In this document: in pieces, positions 1 to 9,846 of the stretch
Layout of the letters: each line of letters opens with the position of its first letter
How positions within the stretch are numbered: the stretch's first letter is position 1
Assembly: GCA_963813635.1 (NCBI GenBank)
Contig: CAWEZO010000007.1
Span: 620,001-684,000 of the forward strand
Direction: 5' to 3'
Source of the DNA: JBBRZM01 sp963813635
Lineage (GTDB): Bacteria; Actinomycetota; Acidimicrobiia; IMCC26256; JBBRZM01
Length of the DNA stretch: 64,000 nt
Notes under the pieces: generated by a model
What the model was told of the DNA's origin: nothing
Database searches by the model: none
The model's input: the letters and a program-made list of their open reading frames with translations, nothing else
Program-made: the position numbers and the translations under genes

Positions 1-119
1 GGCGTCCCGCGTGCGATGTGGTACCGCATGCCGTCGCCGCGATCAGCACCAACAGCGCAAGACCGACCTTCGCCGGGCCGGTTCTCTGCTGGCGCCCGTC
101 ACCGCGCCATGATGGTCCA

Positions 120-2262
120 GTGAACGTTCCCCGCGCCATCGTGGCAATGCCGCCAGTCGGCCGCCGGCGACGTCCGTCCGGTGAGCCTCCGCCTCTCCCT
201 CGCGAGGTGCACCGCAGCACGACCTGGTACGTGGGCGCGACGCTGTGCGTTGCAGTCCTGTCCGCCGTCATCGCCGTCCGGGCATCGTTCGTCGCCGTGA
301 CGAGCGTCGATTCGGCGCCTTGCGCGCCGTCGCGCACGTTCGGTTCGGCTGGCTGACGACCGTGCTGCGCACGATTGACCACGCCGCCTGGCCGTGGCTC
401 GTACGCGTCATGGCGTTCGGAACGATCGCGGTCCTCATCGTGTACCGCCGGTTCCGGTACTTGGCTGTGTACGCCGCGACTCGCTGTTCATGGGCTTGTT
501 CGGGCAGCCTGCTGCTCTCCGACGCGGTCGGCCGCATGCGACCTGCGGGCGTGCGCGATCCTCACTCGTTGGCAGGGCTACTCGTATCCGTCGCGTCCTG
601 TGCTCGCTTTCGCGCTCGTGCTCGCCGGCGTTGTCTTTACCGTCGTGCCCGCCGGAAGTTGGCGAGATCGCACCAAGGTCGTCGCCGGCATCGCTGATCG
701 CGCCTGTTCGTGTGCATCCGCCTCTACCTCGCCGTCGACCATCCTTCGGACATCGTCGCCGCCATCGTGCTGGGCTGGGCGGTGCCGGTGGTCGCGTTCC
801 GACTGGTTGACGCCGGAAGAAGCGTTCCCAGTCACGTACCGACGTGGCACCCGCGCACACCTGGACGTAGGTGGTCGCCGCGGTGAAGCGATCCGGACGG
901 CGCTCGACCAGCAGCTCGACCTCACCGTCACGGCGTTCGAACCGTTCGGGCTCGAGGGATCGGCCGGCTCCACGCCGCTGCGTGTCACGTGCGGTTCCGG
1001 CATCGACACGACGACGTTGTTCGCGAAGCTGTATGCGCTGAACCATCTGCGGTCGGATCGTTGGTACAAGTTCACCCGTACGATCGTGTACGGCCGGCTC
1101 GAGGACGAGAAGCCGTTCTCGACCGTTCGCCGCCTTGCTGAGTACGAGGACCACATGCTGCGCCTGATGCGCGACGCGGGGTTGCCGACGCCCGCGCCCT
1201 TCGGCTTTGCCGAGATCACGCCTGAGCGCGAGTACGTCATCGTGATGGAGTTCTTCGACAGGCGCGGCGAACTCGGGCCCGAGATCGACAGCGCGGTGAT
1301 CGACGACGCACTCGTTGATCGTTCGACGCCTGTGGGACGCCGGAATCGCGCATCGCGATATCAAGCCGTCCAACCTGCTGGTCCGCGACGGGAAGGTGCT
1401 GCTGATCGACGTCGCGTTCGCGACGGTGCGACCGACGCCGTGGCGCCAAGCCGTCGACCTCGCGAACATGATGCTGACGCTTGCGCTGTCGAGCACGCCC
1501 GAGCTGGTCTACGAGCGAGCATTGCGCCAGTTCGCGCCGGACGACATCGCCGAGGCGTTCGCGGCGAGCCGCTCGGTGACGATCCCCGCACAGCTGCGAG
1601 CACGGTTGCGTGCCGACGGACGCGACCTCATCGGCACGTTTCGCGGCCTCGCGCCCGACCGGCATCCGATCGCCATCCAGCGCTGGAGCGTCCGCCGTGT
1701 CGCCGTGACCGCTGGTGTACTGGCGCTCGGCGCCGCCGCAGTGCTGTTCGCGACCTCGTACTTCCGCTCGGCAGGTTTCGTCGGGTCCGGGACGTCGGGT
1801 TCCGTACCCGCGTGTACGGACACACGCCGGCTCGCCGTCGTCGCGCAGTCTGTCCCGACTGGCTCGTACGTACCGTGTGTCGTCGAGTGGCGCCCCGGCT
1901 GGTCCGCCCGCGACTTCGACCCACGGTCGGGGCACACGACATTTGAGCTCGTGTCCGACCGCGACCCGGCGCACCACGTCGTCGTGGAGCTCCTGCCGTC
2001 ATGCGACACGACCGGTGCGACACCCACGACACCTCGAGCCGACGGCGTTCGGACCTACTTGCGTCCGCGCTCCATCGATCCCCGCTATGCCGGTATGCTC
2101 ATTGATGTCTTCCCGGGTGGCTGCGTCTCGTATCAGTTCGACTTCGCACGCGGGCCGCACATCGCGCTCATGGACGACTTCGAGCACGAGATCGGGTTGC
2201 GCGCACGTCGCGATCTCCGCCTCGCGCTCGACTCCACCTACGGCATCCATCTCGATTCGTGA
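120..2262 (+). CDS. PAP2-phosphatase / protein kinase-like membrane protein (frame-broken)
   Basis: The reading frame is broken several times before about 840 and again near 1315, but the pieces add up to one protein of roughly 710 residues. The N-terminus has an RRRRPSGEPPPLPR stretch and membrane segments. Near 720-810 lies a PAP2-like end (LYLAVDHPSDIVAAIVLGW). A kinase-like half follows, with FAKLYALNHLRSDRW, then HRDIKPSNLLVRDGKVLLID at about 1350-1410, the catalytic loop and metal-binding Asp. A transmembrane segment near 1700 leads to an extracytoplasmic tail. Such PAP2-kinase fusions occur in actinobacteria; the substrate is unknown. The GTG start at 120 is the first in frame with the RRRRPSGE part. 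The stop overlaps the next start (GTGA). Confidence 0.6.
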
Positions 2263-2848
2263 ATGCCGCGCCGACCCGTACCCGCGCGAAGCGACGCGCC
2301 GCGTACGCCACAGCAGTGTTCGCAGCGTCGCTACTGCCCCTGCGACGCGGTTCGGTCGGCCCGCGCGAGCAAGAGCTCTTCCGAGCCGTCAACCGGCTTC
2401 CCGACGCGCTGTTCGGTCCGGCGTGGCTCGTCATGCAGCTCGGCACCGTCGGCGCCACACCGGTCGCAGCGGCCATCGCGCGCGACGTGGGCGAGCGACG
2501 GCTCGCGACGCGACTACTCATCGGCGGCGTCGCCACGTGGGCCGCCTCGAAGCTCGTCAAGCGCGCAACTCGACGACCGCGTCCGGCATCGCTCCTGCCC
2601 GAGACGCATGTGCGCGGCGCGAAGCGGCCGGCCTCGGCTATCCCTCGGGACACGCAGGCGTCGCCGTCGTGCTCGGCGTCGCCGCGTGGCCCCATCTCGG
2701 TCGGCGCGCACGGTGCCTCGTCGCGACCGGGGTACCGATTGTCGGCCTGACTCGCATGTACGTTGGAGCACACCTCCCGCTCGACGTCGTCAGCGGCGCC
2801 GCGCTCGGTCTTGCGATCGATGCAGCCATAGACAGCTGGCTGGACTGA
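2259..2848 (+). CDS. PAP2-family membrane phosphatase (one frameshift)
   Basis: About 195 residues. All three PAP2 signature blocks are present: KLVKRATRRPRP (K-x6-RP), YPSGHAG (PSGH) and TRMYVGAHLPLD, where the usual SR is TR before the catalytic H-x3-D. The frame changes between the first and second blocks near 2625, in a GC-rich stretch. Members dephosphorylate lipid phosphates such as undecaprenyl pyrophosphate or phosphatidylglycerol phosphate at the membrane; the substrate cannot be told here. It starts with GTG overlapping the stop of the upstream PAP2-kinase gene, so the two are translationally coupled and probably act on the same lipid carrier (inference). Confidence 0.7.
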
Positions 2849-3085
2849 GGTCCCGCGGGTGGCAATGGGGTCTAGGAGCCGCATCGTCTTCGGCGTTCCG
2901 TTCAGGCGTTCTTCTCGAACGGATCGCCGCTGACGGCGTCCAGCTCACCTGCCCACCGTCAGGCCCACTTCGCGAACACGTCACGCGCCAGCGGCTTCGC
3001 CGCGACAGTACGACGCGCGACCGAGCGGCAGTTCTGGACGGGCTCAGGATGGTCGGACGGCTCTCTCGCTGTCTACGCTTTCTCC

Positions 3086-3463
3086 ATGGCTGTTGCTCGA
3101 AGCGGTTTCGTTTCGTTGGATTGTGCCGACCCGCTCGCGCTCGGTGAGTTCTGGGCCGCGATGCTCGGCGGCGAGATCATGTTCGCGAGCACCACGACCG
3201 TGGGTATCCGAACCGACTGGGTGTGGCTGAGTGCGCTGAAGGTCCCCGACTACGTGGCCCCGACGTGGCCCGGAGCCGACGTCCCCAAGCAGATCCATCT
3301 CGATCTCGCTGTGACAGAGCTGGAGGCCGCGGTCGCGGAGGCTGAGCGGTTGGGAGCCCGGATCGCGCCGGTCCAACCAGCGCCTGACCGATGGCGAGTC
3401 CTCCTCGACCCGGCGGGTCACCCGTTCTGTCTCACGACACAGATTCCGCCAGAAGCCCAGTAG
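3086..3463 (+). CDS. VOC-superfamily (glyoxalase-like) protein
   Basis: 125 residues, the usual size of a single-unit vicinal-oxygen-chelate protein. It shows the typical opening (FVSLDCADPLALGEFWAAML), a central KQIHLDLAV strand and the ending LLDPAGHPFCLT, as in glyoxalase-like domain proteins of actinobacteria. VOC proteins bind a metal with His/Glu residues and do isomerase, dioxygenase or resistance chemistry; the substrate is not deducible. Monocistronic by position. A close paralogue lies at 54614-54998 with matching motifs (FWAAMLGGE, KQIHLDLDVED, DPAGHPFCLTT), so the genome keeps at least two. Confidence 0.8.
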   Translation: MAVARSGFVSLDCADPLALGEFWAAMLGGEIMFASTTTVGIRTDWVWLSALKVPDYVAPTWPGADVPKQIHLDLAVTELEAAVAEAERLGARIAPVQPAPDRWRVLLDPAGHPFCLTTQIPPEAQ

Positions 3464-3677
3464 CGCGCGACATCATCCATGCGTCGCACAGAGTGCCCTG
3501 ATGCGCTCCGCGCTCGTTCTGCCACGAGCACGGGCCGCACAGATCGACAAGGCAAGGAGTGCCCGCAGAACGCCGGGACTGTGACCTTGTCGAAGAGCAC
3601 ACCGGGTTGCTCGATCGGAGCGGATCTGGAAGCCTGCCAAGCCGTGCCGACCGGCATCAAAGAGGAAGGCGGGCGTT

Positions 3678-3983
3678 ATGGCTGCGGAATTGATCTTGGA
3701 GTTCGAGGGCGTCACCACGAAGGAATACGACGCAGTAAACAAAGAGCTCGGCATCGACCAGGAAAGCGGGGAGGGCGATTGGCCCGACGGCCTCGTGACT
3801 CATTCAGCTGGTCTCAACGAGGCCGGACACCTCGTCGTGATCGAGGTGTGGGACACGCCTGAGCACCAGGCCAAGTTCATGGAGGAGCGCCTCGGCGAGG
3901 CGCTTGCCAAGGGTGGTATCACCGGACCGCCCTCGAGCATCACGTGGATTGAGCTGGTGGCTCACCACCACCTCGGGAGCTAA
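3678..3983 (+). CDS. Small ABM-like protein of unknown function
   Basis: 101 residues with a good ribosome-binding site (gaggaaggcggg) before the ATG. The pattern LILEFEGVTTKEYDAVNKEL...GDWPDGLVTHSAGLNEAGHLVVIEVWDTPEHQAKFME is that of small dimeric alpha/beta-barrel proteins resembling antibiotic-biosynthesis monooxygenases. No cofactor or catalytic residue can be named. The protein at 51828-52118 has a similar plan. The 214 bases upstream hold no gene that I can support. Confidence 0.65.
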   Translation: MAAELILEFEGVTTKEYDAVNKELGIDQESGEGDWPDGLVTHSAGLNEAGHLVVIEVWDTPEHQAKFMEERLGEALAKGGITGPPSSITWIELVAHHHLGS

Positions 3984-4081
3984 TCGGCCGCAGAGCTTCC
4001 AGACGCTCGACGTGTGTCTGGCGCGACCGCAGGCGCATCTGCTTCGGGCCCGGGACAGGTCCTGACGCGCCTGACGCGGCA

Positions 4082-5269
4082 CTAGCCGAGCACGAGTGGC
4101 GCCCGCACGACTCCGTGGATCACGCCCGACGCGAGCCACTCGACGTCACCGGCCCGGTCGAGGGTGGTGAACCGGTCCAACAACTCCTCGAAGAAGACCC
4201 GGGCTTCGAGTCGCGCGAGGGCCGCGCCGAGACAGAAATGCGGCCCGTAACCGAACGTGACGTGCGGGTTGGGTGCGCGCCCGACGTCGAGCCGCTCGGC
4301 GTTCGGACCGAACACAGCCTCGTCGCGGTTCGCGGACGCGTACAGCAACAAGACCGGCTCGCCGTCGCGCACCACGTGCTCGCCGAGCTGCACGTCACGC
4401 GTTGCCGTGCGCATGAAGCTGATCACCGGCGTCGTCCAGCGCAACAGCTCCTCGACGGCCGTCGGGATCAGCGCTCGGTCGGCACGCATGCGGTCCCATT
4501 GATCGGTGTGCACGGCAAGCGCAACGAGACCACCGGAGAGGAGATTGCGTGTCGTGTCGTTGCCGGCGACGAGCAACTGGCCGAGGAACATCAGCAGCTC
4601 GCCGTCGTTGAGTCGTTCACCGTCAACCGGGTCGTGCACGAGCATCGACACGAGGTCGTCGCGCGGGTCGCGGCGACGGGCGTCGGCAACGGCGAGAAAG
4701 AACTCCGCCATCTCGGTCAACTGCACCGTCGTGTCGGCAGTCATCTCCGTTGCCGCGGCGATCGCCGCGTCCGACCATGTCTGGTAACGAGCCACGTCGT
4801 CGCCGGGGATGCCGAGCAGGTCGGCGATCACGAGCATCGGGAACGGCACGGTGAGTTGTTCCACCACGTCGAACGGCACATCTGGCTCGACGGTGTCGAG
4901 CAGCCCACGAGCGCGCGTGCGAATGCCGGCTTCGAGCGCCCGCACCCGCGCGCCGCTGAATCCGGGGTTGACGAGCTTTCGGTACCGGCCGTGCACCGGC
5001 GGATCGACGTAGAGCAACGCACCCGGGATCTCGGGGAGGTCGCGGCCGATGTCCATGAGCAGGATGCCCCGGCTCGAGCAGAACGTCTCGGGGTCGCGCG
5101 AGATCCGTATCACGCCGGCGTGCGTGCTGATGGCCCAGAACCCGACCTCGTCGTTCCAAGCCACCGGCGCGTGCACGCGCAAGCGCCCGTACAGCGGGAA
5201 CGGATCGCGAGCGTAAAAGTTGGGATCGGTGAGGGGATGGGTCAACTCGCCGCCGGGCCGGTGGTGCAC
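4082..5269 (-). CDS. Cytochrome P450
   Basis: Intact, 395 residues, the normal length for a soluble bacterial P450. The I-helix oxygen-activation motif is LVAGNDTTRNLLSGG, and the haem loop is FGYGPHFCLGAALARLEAR with the proximal Cys. The region FMRTATRDVQLGEHVVRDGEPV is typical of CYP families that hydroxylate lipids, terpenes or sterols, but the substrate cannot be assigned. It needs a ferredoxin and reductase, not found here. It is the last gene of a minus-strand group following the ABC permease after 27 bases, so it is probably co-transcribed. A large open frame on the opposite strand is a shadow. Confidence 0.93.
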   Translation of the reverse strand: MHHRPGGELTHPLTDPNFYARDPFPLYGRLRVHAPVAWNDEVGFWAISTHAGVIRISRDPETFCSSRGILLMDIGRDLPEIPGALLYVDPPVHGRYRKLVNPGFSGARVRALEAGIRTRARGLLDTVEPDVPFDVVEQLTVPFPMLVIADLLGIPGDDVARYQTWSDAAIAAATEMTADTTVQLTEMAEFFLAVADARRRDPRDDLVSMLVHDPVDGERLNDGELLMFLGQLLVAGNDTTRNLLSGGLVALAVHTDQWDRMRADRALIPTAVEELLRWTTPVISFMRTATRDVQLGEHVVRDGEPVLLLYASANRDEAVFGPNAERLDVGRAPNPHVTFGYGPHFCLGAALARLEARVFFEELLDRFTTLDRAGDVEWLASGVIHGVVRAPLVLG

Positions 5270-5296
5270 CGGTGCAGTCTCGCACCGGCGCCCGGT

Positions 5297-6148
5297 TCAG
5301 CCTCCTCCGATGCCGAGCAGGCGGTCGCGCGTGACGGAATGTGCCCCACGCCAGAGAGCCGTGAGGGCGCCGAGCCATGCGAGTGTGCCGATCACGACGC
5401 CGACGTATCCCGCCTTGTACATCGACCCGCTCGCGACGCTGAACGCGATCAGCATGAGCGGGAGCGTGACGAGTGCCGAAGCCTGCTGCGCGGCGGCCGC
5501 GCTCGACACCCGAGCCGAGATCGCGAGGATGAGGCATACCGCGAGCGCGATGAACGGCGGCAACACCCAGAGCACGAGCAGCCACCAGCTGGCAGTCGGG
5601 AAGAACCAGCCGCCGACCTTCGGGCCGACAATGAGGTTGACAACGAGCGAGTAAAGACCGAAGCCGGCGAGCGCGGTGATGTAACCGGGAATGAGGCTCG
5701 CCATAAGCTTGCCGGTGTAGATCTCGCTCTCGGTCGCGGGGGAGTGCGAGAGGAACTCGCCGCTGCCGCGCTCGCGCTCACCGATGATCGTGTGCGAGCC
5801 CACAGCGGAGGAGATCGTCAGTGGGACGACGATCGCGAGCGGCGCGAAGAGATAGACCGACAGCGCGTACGCGGCTTCCACCTCGGGCCGGTTTCCCTTC
5901 ACGTTCTGGCGTATCGACTTCGGCAGCGTCCCGATCACACCGCTGAGCTTGTGGACGACCTGAACGTCGTTGAGGCTCACGATGATCGTGAGGAGCAGCG
6001 CGGGAAGGACGACGAAGAACAGGACCGCCACGACCGCGAGCGGAATCCAGAAGTCGCGACTCTTGCGGAGTTGCCGCAGGTCGGTACGCGCGATCACCCA
6101 GGCGCGATTGGGCTTCCTTCTCGTGCGCGCGGCAGGCGTCCTGGTCAT
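5297..6148 (-). CDS. ABC transporter permease (ABC-2-like)
   Basis: 283 residues with about six hydrophobic segments. After a basic N-terminus it begins AWVIARTDLRQLRKSRDFW, then a first membrane span, a periplasmic loop and five clustered spans. This is the plan of ABC-2-type exporter permeases of the NatB/YhaP kind, including the ERERGSGEFLSHSPATESEI loop usual there. Its ATG overlaps the stop of the ATPase gene by four bases (ATGA), so the two form one exporter. Substrate unknown. Confidence 0.85.
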   Translation of the reverse strand: MTRTPAARTRRKPNRAWVIARTDLRQLRKSRDFWIPLAVVAVLFFVVLPALLLTIIVSLNDVQVVHKLSGVIGTLPKSIRQNVKGNRPEVEAAYALSVYLFAPLAIVVPLTISSAVGSHTIIGERERGSGEFLSHSPATESEIYTGKLMASLIPGYITALAGFGLYSLVVNLIVGPKVGGWFFPTASWWLLVLWVLPPFIALAVCLILAISARVSSAAAAQQASALVTLPLMLIAFSVASGSMYKAGYVGVVIGTLAWLGALTALWRGAHSVTRDRLLGIGGG

Positions 6149-7114
6149 TCGCTGCGTCCCCGAATCGTAAAGTAGAGCTCTTCGAGCGATGGCCGGCGCA
6201 TCTCGACGCGGGTCAGGCGCGCCCCTCCGGCGACGAGCGCGTTCACGAGGTCGGGCACCTGGTCGTCGCGCTCGAGGTCGACGACGGCGGCATCGCCGTT
6301 GCGCTCATAGGCAGTGACGTAGGACAGGGCCTTCGCGGACATCGAGCATCGAGCGGTCCTCGGCGTCGACGTGCACCCGCGTGGTCGGCCAGTACGCGCG
6401 GGTCAGCTCCTCGGGTGAGCCGGCGACGAGCGCGTGGCCGTGGTCCATCACGACGACCTGATCCGCGAGGCCTTCCGCTTCGAGCAAGAGATGCGTGCAC
6501 ATCAGCACCGTCTTGCCCTGCTCGGCCATCTCGTCGATCAGATGCAGAACAGTGCGAGCTGATTCAGGATCCAGTCCGGCGGTGGGTTCGTCGAGGAGCA
6601 GCAGGTCGGGGTCATGCAACACGGCGCGGGCGAGCGCAAGACGGGCGCGCATGCCCGTGGAGTAACCACCGACGCGGAATTGGATCGCGTCCGCGATGCC
6701 GAACCGCTCGGCTGATTCCCGGATGCGCACGTCCATCTCGGCTGGATCGACGTCGAACAGCTCGGCCGCGTACCTCAGGTTGTCGTAACCGGACAGACGG
6801 TCATACAACGCAGGACGGGCCGGCACGACGCCGCAGCGGCCGCGCACCTCGGTGCCGTCGCCGTCGGGATCCAGGCCGAGCACGCGGATGGCGCCGGAGT
6901 CGGGCGGCAGCGCGCCGGTGATGAGTCGTACAACGGTGGTCTTCCCCGCGCCGTTCGGGCCGAGCAGGACCGTCACCGTGCCGGCCGGCACCTGGAGCGT
7001 GAGATCGGATACGGCCACGATTGAGCCGAACGTGCGCCGCACACCCCGCAGGTCGACCGCGGCACCGGGCACGGTGTCGGACGCTGCGGGGTCGACCCGC
7101 GAAGCACTCACCAC
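6145..7114 (-). CDS. ABC transporter ATP-binding protein (one frameshift)
   Basis: Walker A is LLGPNGAGKTTVVRL, the signature motif is YSTGMRARLALARA, Walker B is LLLLDEPTAGLDPES, and the switch His is in CTHLLLEAE. The frame is lost near 6340, after the GSPEELTRAYW region. The neighbouring frame carries the expected C-terminal tail (VVDLERDDQVPDLVNALV ... MRRPSLEELYFTIRG), giving about 320 residues, typical of DrrA/NatA-type exporter ATPases. GTG start at 7114. It leads the exporter-P450 group. Confidence 0.85.
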
Positions 7115-7176
7115 ACTTCTGTTGTCGGCACGTCATGGGGTCGGCCTAAGCGCGGCCGGTAACCTTCCCTGCTCAC

Positions 7177-7251
7177 GGCGGCGTAGCCGAGTGGCTCAGG
7201 CAAGGGTCTGCAAAACCCTGGACGCGGGTTCGATTCCCGCCGCCGCCTCCA
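7177..7251 (+). tRNA. tRNA-Cys (GCA)
   Basis: Seven-base acceptor stem GGCGGCG/CGCCGCC, D-arm with GTGGCTCAGG, anticodon loop CTGCAAA with anticodon GCA, a T-arm with GCGGG-TTCGATT-CCCGC, discriminator T and an encoded CCA (7249-7251). It stands alone between minus-strand genes. The open frame on its reverse strand is an artefact of the tRNA. Confidence 0.95.
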
Positions 7252-7266
7252 GTTGTTTGTGCAAGT

Positions 7267-7880
7267 TCAGAGAGGCCGTTTCCGGTCGAGCGACCGATCG
7301 CGAGGCCGGGACACGTGCGAATCGAATTGGCGAATCGCTCGGAGGGACACGCGGAGGGCCGTGTCAGCCTGCCGCGTTGCGTGCGCCGGCGGCGGGACCG
7401 TGACCCGAAAACACTCACGCAACCACGACGTGTAGATCGTGCCCAACACCAGACGCCCGGTGTACGAGTGAGTCTGGCCGCGTTGTCGATCCACGATTGC
7501 CGGCAACGTGATCACGCTGAAATGTCTGTCAGGGGAGGCTTCGACCTCGGCGCGGGCATCTGCCGTCACCTCCGCAGCTACGACGACGGGGATCACCGCG
7601 ACCGGGTTCCGGACGACCTTGCTCGTGTACCCGAGGGCCTCAGCCGCCGTTTGCTTGGCGTAGTCGAGCGCCTGCGCCATGACGTCGGTGACGACGTCGA
7701 GTGTTGCGGCGGGTACCGAAACGACGACGGTGAACAGGTCGAGCGGTGTCAGCAACCCAGGCTGGGATTGTTCTGGTAACCGACGACAGCGTGACTGCCG
7801 GCGAGCGACACCACCGAGACCGCGCTGTCGTCCGCGCGCATTCGCTCGCCGATTTCCTGGAGGTCTTCCTCGGCCGTCAC
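7267..7880 (-). CDS. Hypothetical protein (probable frameshift)
   Basis: The upstream part reads VTAEEDLQEIGERMRADDSA...SLAGSHAVVGYQNNPSLG. It then appears to change frame near 7755 into TPLDLFTVVVSVPAATLDVV...DYAKQTAAEALGYTSKVV. The second part alternates hydrophobic strands (NPVAVIPVVVAAEVTADA) and ends near the tRNA gene. I recognise no family. The GTG at 7880 is chosen because the protein-like reading begins there; no clear ribosome-binding site supports it. The two parts could be separate small genes. Confidence 0.35.
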
Positions 7881-7910
7881 CGGGCAAGTGTCGCGCGTCC
7901 GGCTGTCTCA

Positions 7911-7957
7911 GCGTTTGTGCAATCGGGGTACCTATAGGGGCCACTTTTGAACAAACG
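7911..7957. repeat. Palindromic intergenic element, copy 1
   Basis: A 47-base imperfect palindrome with outer arms GCGTTTGTGCAA and TTGAACAAACGC around a centre containing CCTATAGGGG. A second, more perfect copy sits at 12871-12919. Each lies just after the stop codon of a gene (here the minus-strand SH3-domain gene), so a transcription terminator role is likely. Confidence 0.6.
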
Positions 7958-7974
7958 CCGGGCTGGTGCCGGCG

Positions 7975-8793
7975 TCAGTGTGGTTTGAGGCCGCGGGCGT
8001 CGATCCAGGCGGACCAGCCGTTCGAGCACTTGATGTGAGCCCAGTCGCCCCGGCGTTCGAGGATCTGCACCGGGACGCGCTTCTCGAGGGTGCCGGCGAC
8101 CGCAGCGTTCGGGTCGGGTTGGGCCCACGCGTCGGCTCGCCGTTTCATCTCGTGCGTCGGTGCCCATGCGGCTGCGGGCGCGGATGTGGCCGGCGCGGCA
8201 ACCGACGCGGCCGCTGATGGGGTCGGAGGGACCGCCGCCATCGGCGCCGTGAGTTGGGCAGCCGGTGTGGGCGATATCTGATCGATCAACTCCTGTTGCT
8301 CTTTCGCCCGCTGTTCAGCCTGGGCATCGAACTCCTGCAACGCCTCGAGCTCCTCGGCGCGTCGCGCAGTGATGGAATCGAACGTGGCCGCGGCCTTGAG
8401 CACCGAAGACAGGGTGAGCACGAACGCCTGACGGGTGAGCCGCTCCTCGTACACGGGCGCGCGGAACCAGACTCTGATGTCGCCACCGTCGTCACGCGTC
8501 TGGGGCTCGATCAGCGGGAACCCGCTCGCGACCTGCCGCACGATGTTGTCGACCACGGCGGCCGGTGATCCCGTGTCCCATGGTGCCCGCCACGTCGAAC
8601 GCGCGAGTGACGCGGGGATTTGCCGTTGGTGCACGACCTCCCACACGCCGGGGTCGCGCTGACGCACGACGAGGGCCGGCTCGTCACTCTCGGCCAGCGT
8701 GACCTGCAGCTCGGCGCCCGACGCGCCCGCCCCCGGCTTCACGGCAAGCCCGAGCCCCTCGATCCATGTCCGCAGCTCGTCGGGGTTCATCAT
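7975..8793 (-). CDS. Hypothetical protein with C-terminal SH3-like domain
   Basis: About 272 residues. The N-terminal half (DELRTWIEGLGL..., PGVWEVVHQRQ, TLSSVLKAAATFDSITAR) resembles YbjN/secretion-chaperone-like folds. A Glu/Gln-rich helix follows, then an Ala/Pro-rich linker. The C-terminus (AGTLEKRVPVQILERRGDWAHIKCSNGWSAWIDARGL) is a bacterial SH3 domain. The ATG at 8793 is preferred because it overlaps the upstream stop as ATGA, which points to coupling with the membrane-protein gene. No signal peptide, so probably cytoplasmic. Confidence 0.65.
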   Translation of the reverse strand: MMNPDELRTWIEGLGLAVKPGAGASGAELQVTLAESDEPALVVRQRDPGVWEVVHQRQIPASLARSTWRAPWDTGSPAAVVDNIVRQVASGFPLIEPQTRDDGGDIRVWFRAPVYEERLTRQAFVLTLSSVLKAAATFDSITARRAEELEALQEFDAQAEQRAKEQQELIDQISPTPAAQLTAPMAAVPPTPSAAASVAAPATSAPAAAWAPTHEMKRRADAWAQPDPNAAVAGTLEKRVPVQILERRGDWAHIKCSNGWSAWIDARGLKPH

Positions 8794-9737
8794 CCACACT
8801 TGCATTCTGGGAACGTCATCTCCGGGTTTTGGGCCTTCAAGGTGACGAGCTTGGTCTCCGCCGCGTGACGGCCGTTGATGGCGTCGTCGGACCGCTTCGT
8901 GGCGTCAGCCAGCTGCCGCCGGAACCGCTCGCTGTTCTCGAAGTGGATTCTGTCGATCTCTCCGTACGCTGTCAGGAGCTCCTGGTTGACCTCGTTGCTC
9001 CAATCTTGTGGCGTCCCGAGGAGGTACCGGGTGGTCCTGGGCGCGGTGCCGGCGAAACCCACGGCAAAGGCCCACATGAGCGGACCGCCGAGGATGACGT
9101 TGCCCAACGTGCCGAAGGCCCGCCATTTCTTCTGGAAGATGTAGTCCTCCCGGAGGTAGTTGCTGAGGTATGCGCGCGCCTTCTGCCATGCGTCGTCGAT
9201 TTGGGTCAGCGTGGTTTGCGCCGCGGCCGCCTCGGCGTCGGCTTGGGCCTCCTGCTGTTTCAACCAGCACATCTCGCCGCACGCGCGGTTGTATTCCGCC
9301 AGAGGGTCCATCGGCTTCTTGCGCGTCGCCGCGGCGACGCCGACACCGGCTGCCGCGACGACCGGAATGGCCAATGCCCACTTCCATGGGACGCCGCCAC
9401 CCCCGCCATCGGACGAGGACGACGCCTCGTCCGTCGCGGGCACCACCGGTGCCGGGGTCGCCTCGCTCGACGGCGGCGTCGCGGCTGTCGACGAAGGCGT
9501 GGATTGCCCGCCCGGAGGGATGAACGGCTCACCCCCACCAGTCGCGGGCTGCTGCGGAGTCGCCGGTGCGGGGGGCGTTTCCGGCGCCGCAGGGGCCGGC
9601 GCGGCGGTCGCTGGTGGCGGGTCGTTGCAGCCTTCTCGCGTCACGGGGTCGCACGCGTGGGCAACGCCGGTGGTCGCCCACACGGCGAAGCCGAAGACGA
9701 CCAGCGCCCCCATGGGGTAGAGCACGAATCTCCGCAT
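8790..9737 (-). CDS. Secreted or membrane protein with Pro/Thr-rich stalk
   Basis: Start at MRRFVLYPMGALVVFGF (9737), giving a clear signal peptide ending near GVAHA|CDP. A long Pro/Ala/Thr-rich linker follows, then a transmembrane segment (WKWALAIPVVAAAGVGVAAA), a Cys-containing motif (NRACGEMCWLKQQEAQADAE) and a coiled-coil-rich C-terminal part. Function not recognised. Coupled to the SH3-domain gene downstream, so the two probably work together at the envelope (inference). An in-frame ATG at 9779 would spoil the signal peptide. Confidence 0.6.
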   Translation of the reverse strand: MRRFVLYPMGALVVFGFAVWATTGVAHACDPVTREGCNDPPPATAAPAPAAPETPPAPATPQQPATGGGEPFIPPGGQSTPSSTAATPPSSEATPAPVVPATDEASSSSDGGGGGVPWKWALAIPVVAAAGVGVAAATRKKPMDPLAEYNRACGEMCWLKQQEAQADAEAAAAQTTLTQIDDAWQKARAYLSNYLREDYIFQKKWRAFGTLGNVILGGPLMWAFAVGFAGTAPRTTRYLLGTPQDWSNEVNQELLTAYGEIDRIHFENSERFRRQLADATKRSDDAINGRHAAETKLVTLKAQNPEMTFPECKCG

Positions 9738-9846
9738 CGACACCACCCGAGATGGCCCACGGATTCCCGATGACTCCACCGACCTTGCCCGGCGGCGTCA
9801 ACCTACACGTCGTCCCTTTTCGCCGCCACGGTCTCGTATCGAAGTC

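Noticed and set aside
375..1946. 523-codon open frame at the window start as one gene
   Set aside because: Only part of it (about 835-1300) is protein-like; the rest is out of frame relative to the PAP2 and kinase motifs.
4115..6175. 686-codon open frame on the plus strand opposite the P450 and permease
   Set aside because: Antisense of genes with clear haem and membrane motifs; its own translation is Arg/Glu/His-rich without family features.
7173..7418. Minus-strand ORF with GGGGGNRTRVQGFADPC
   Set aside because: Known artefact: the reverse complement of a tRNA-Cys gene.
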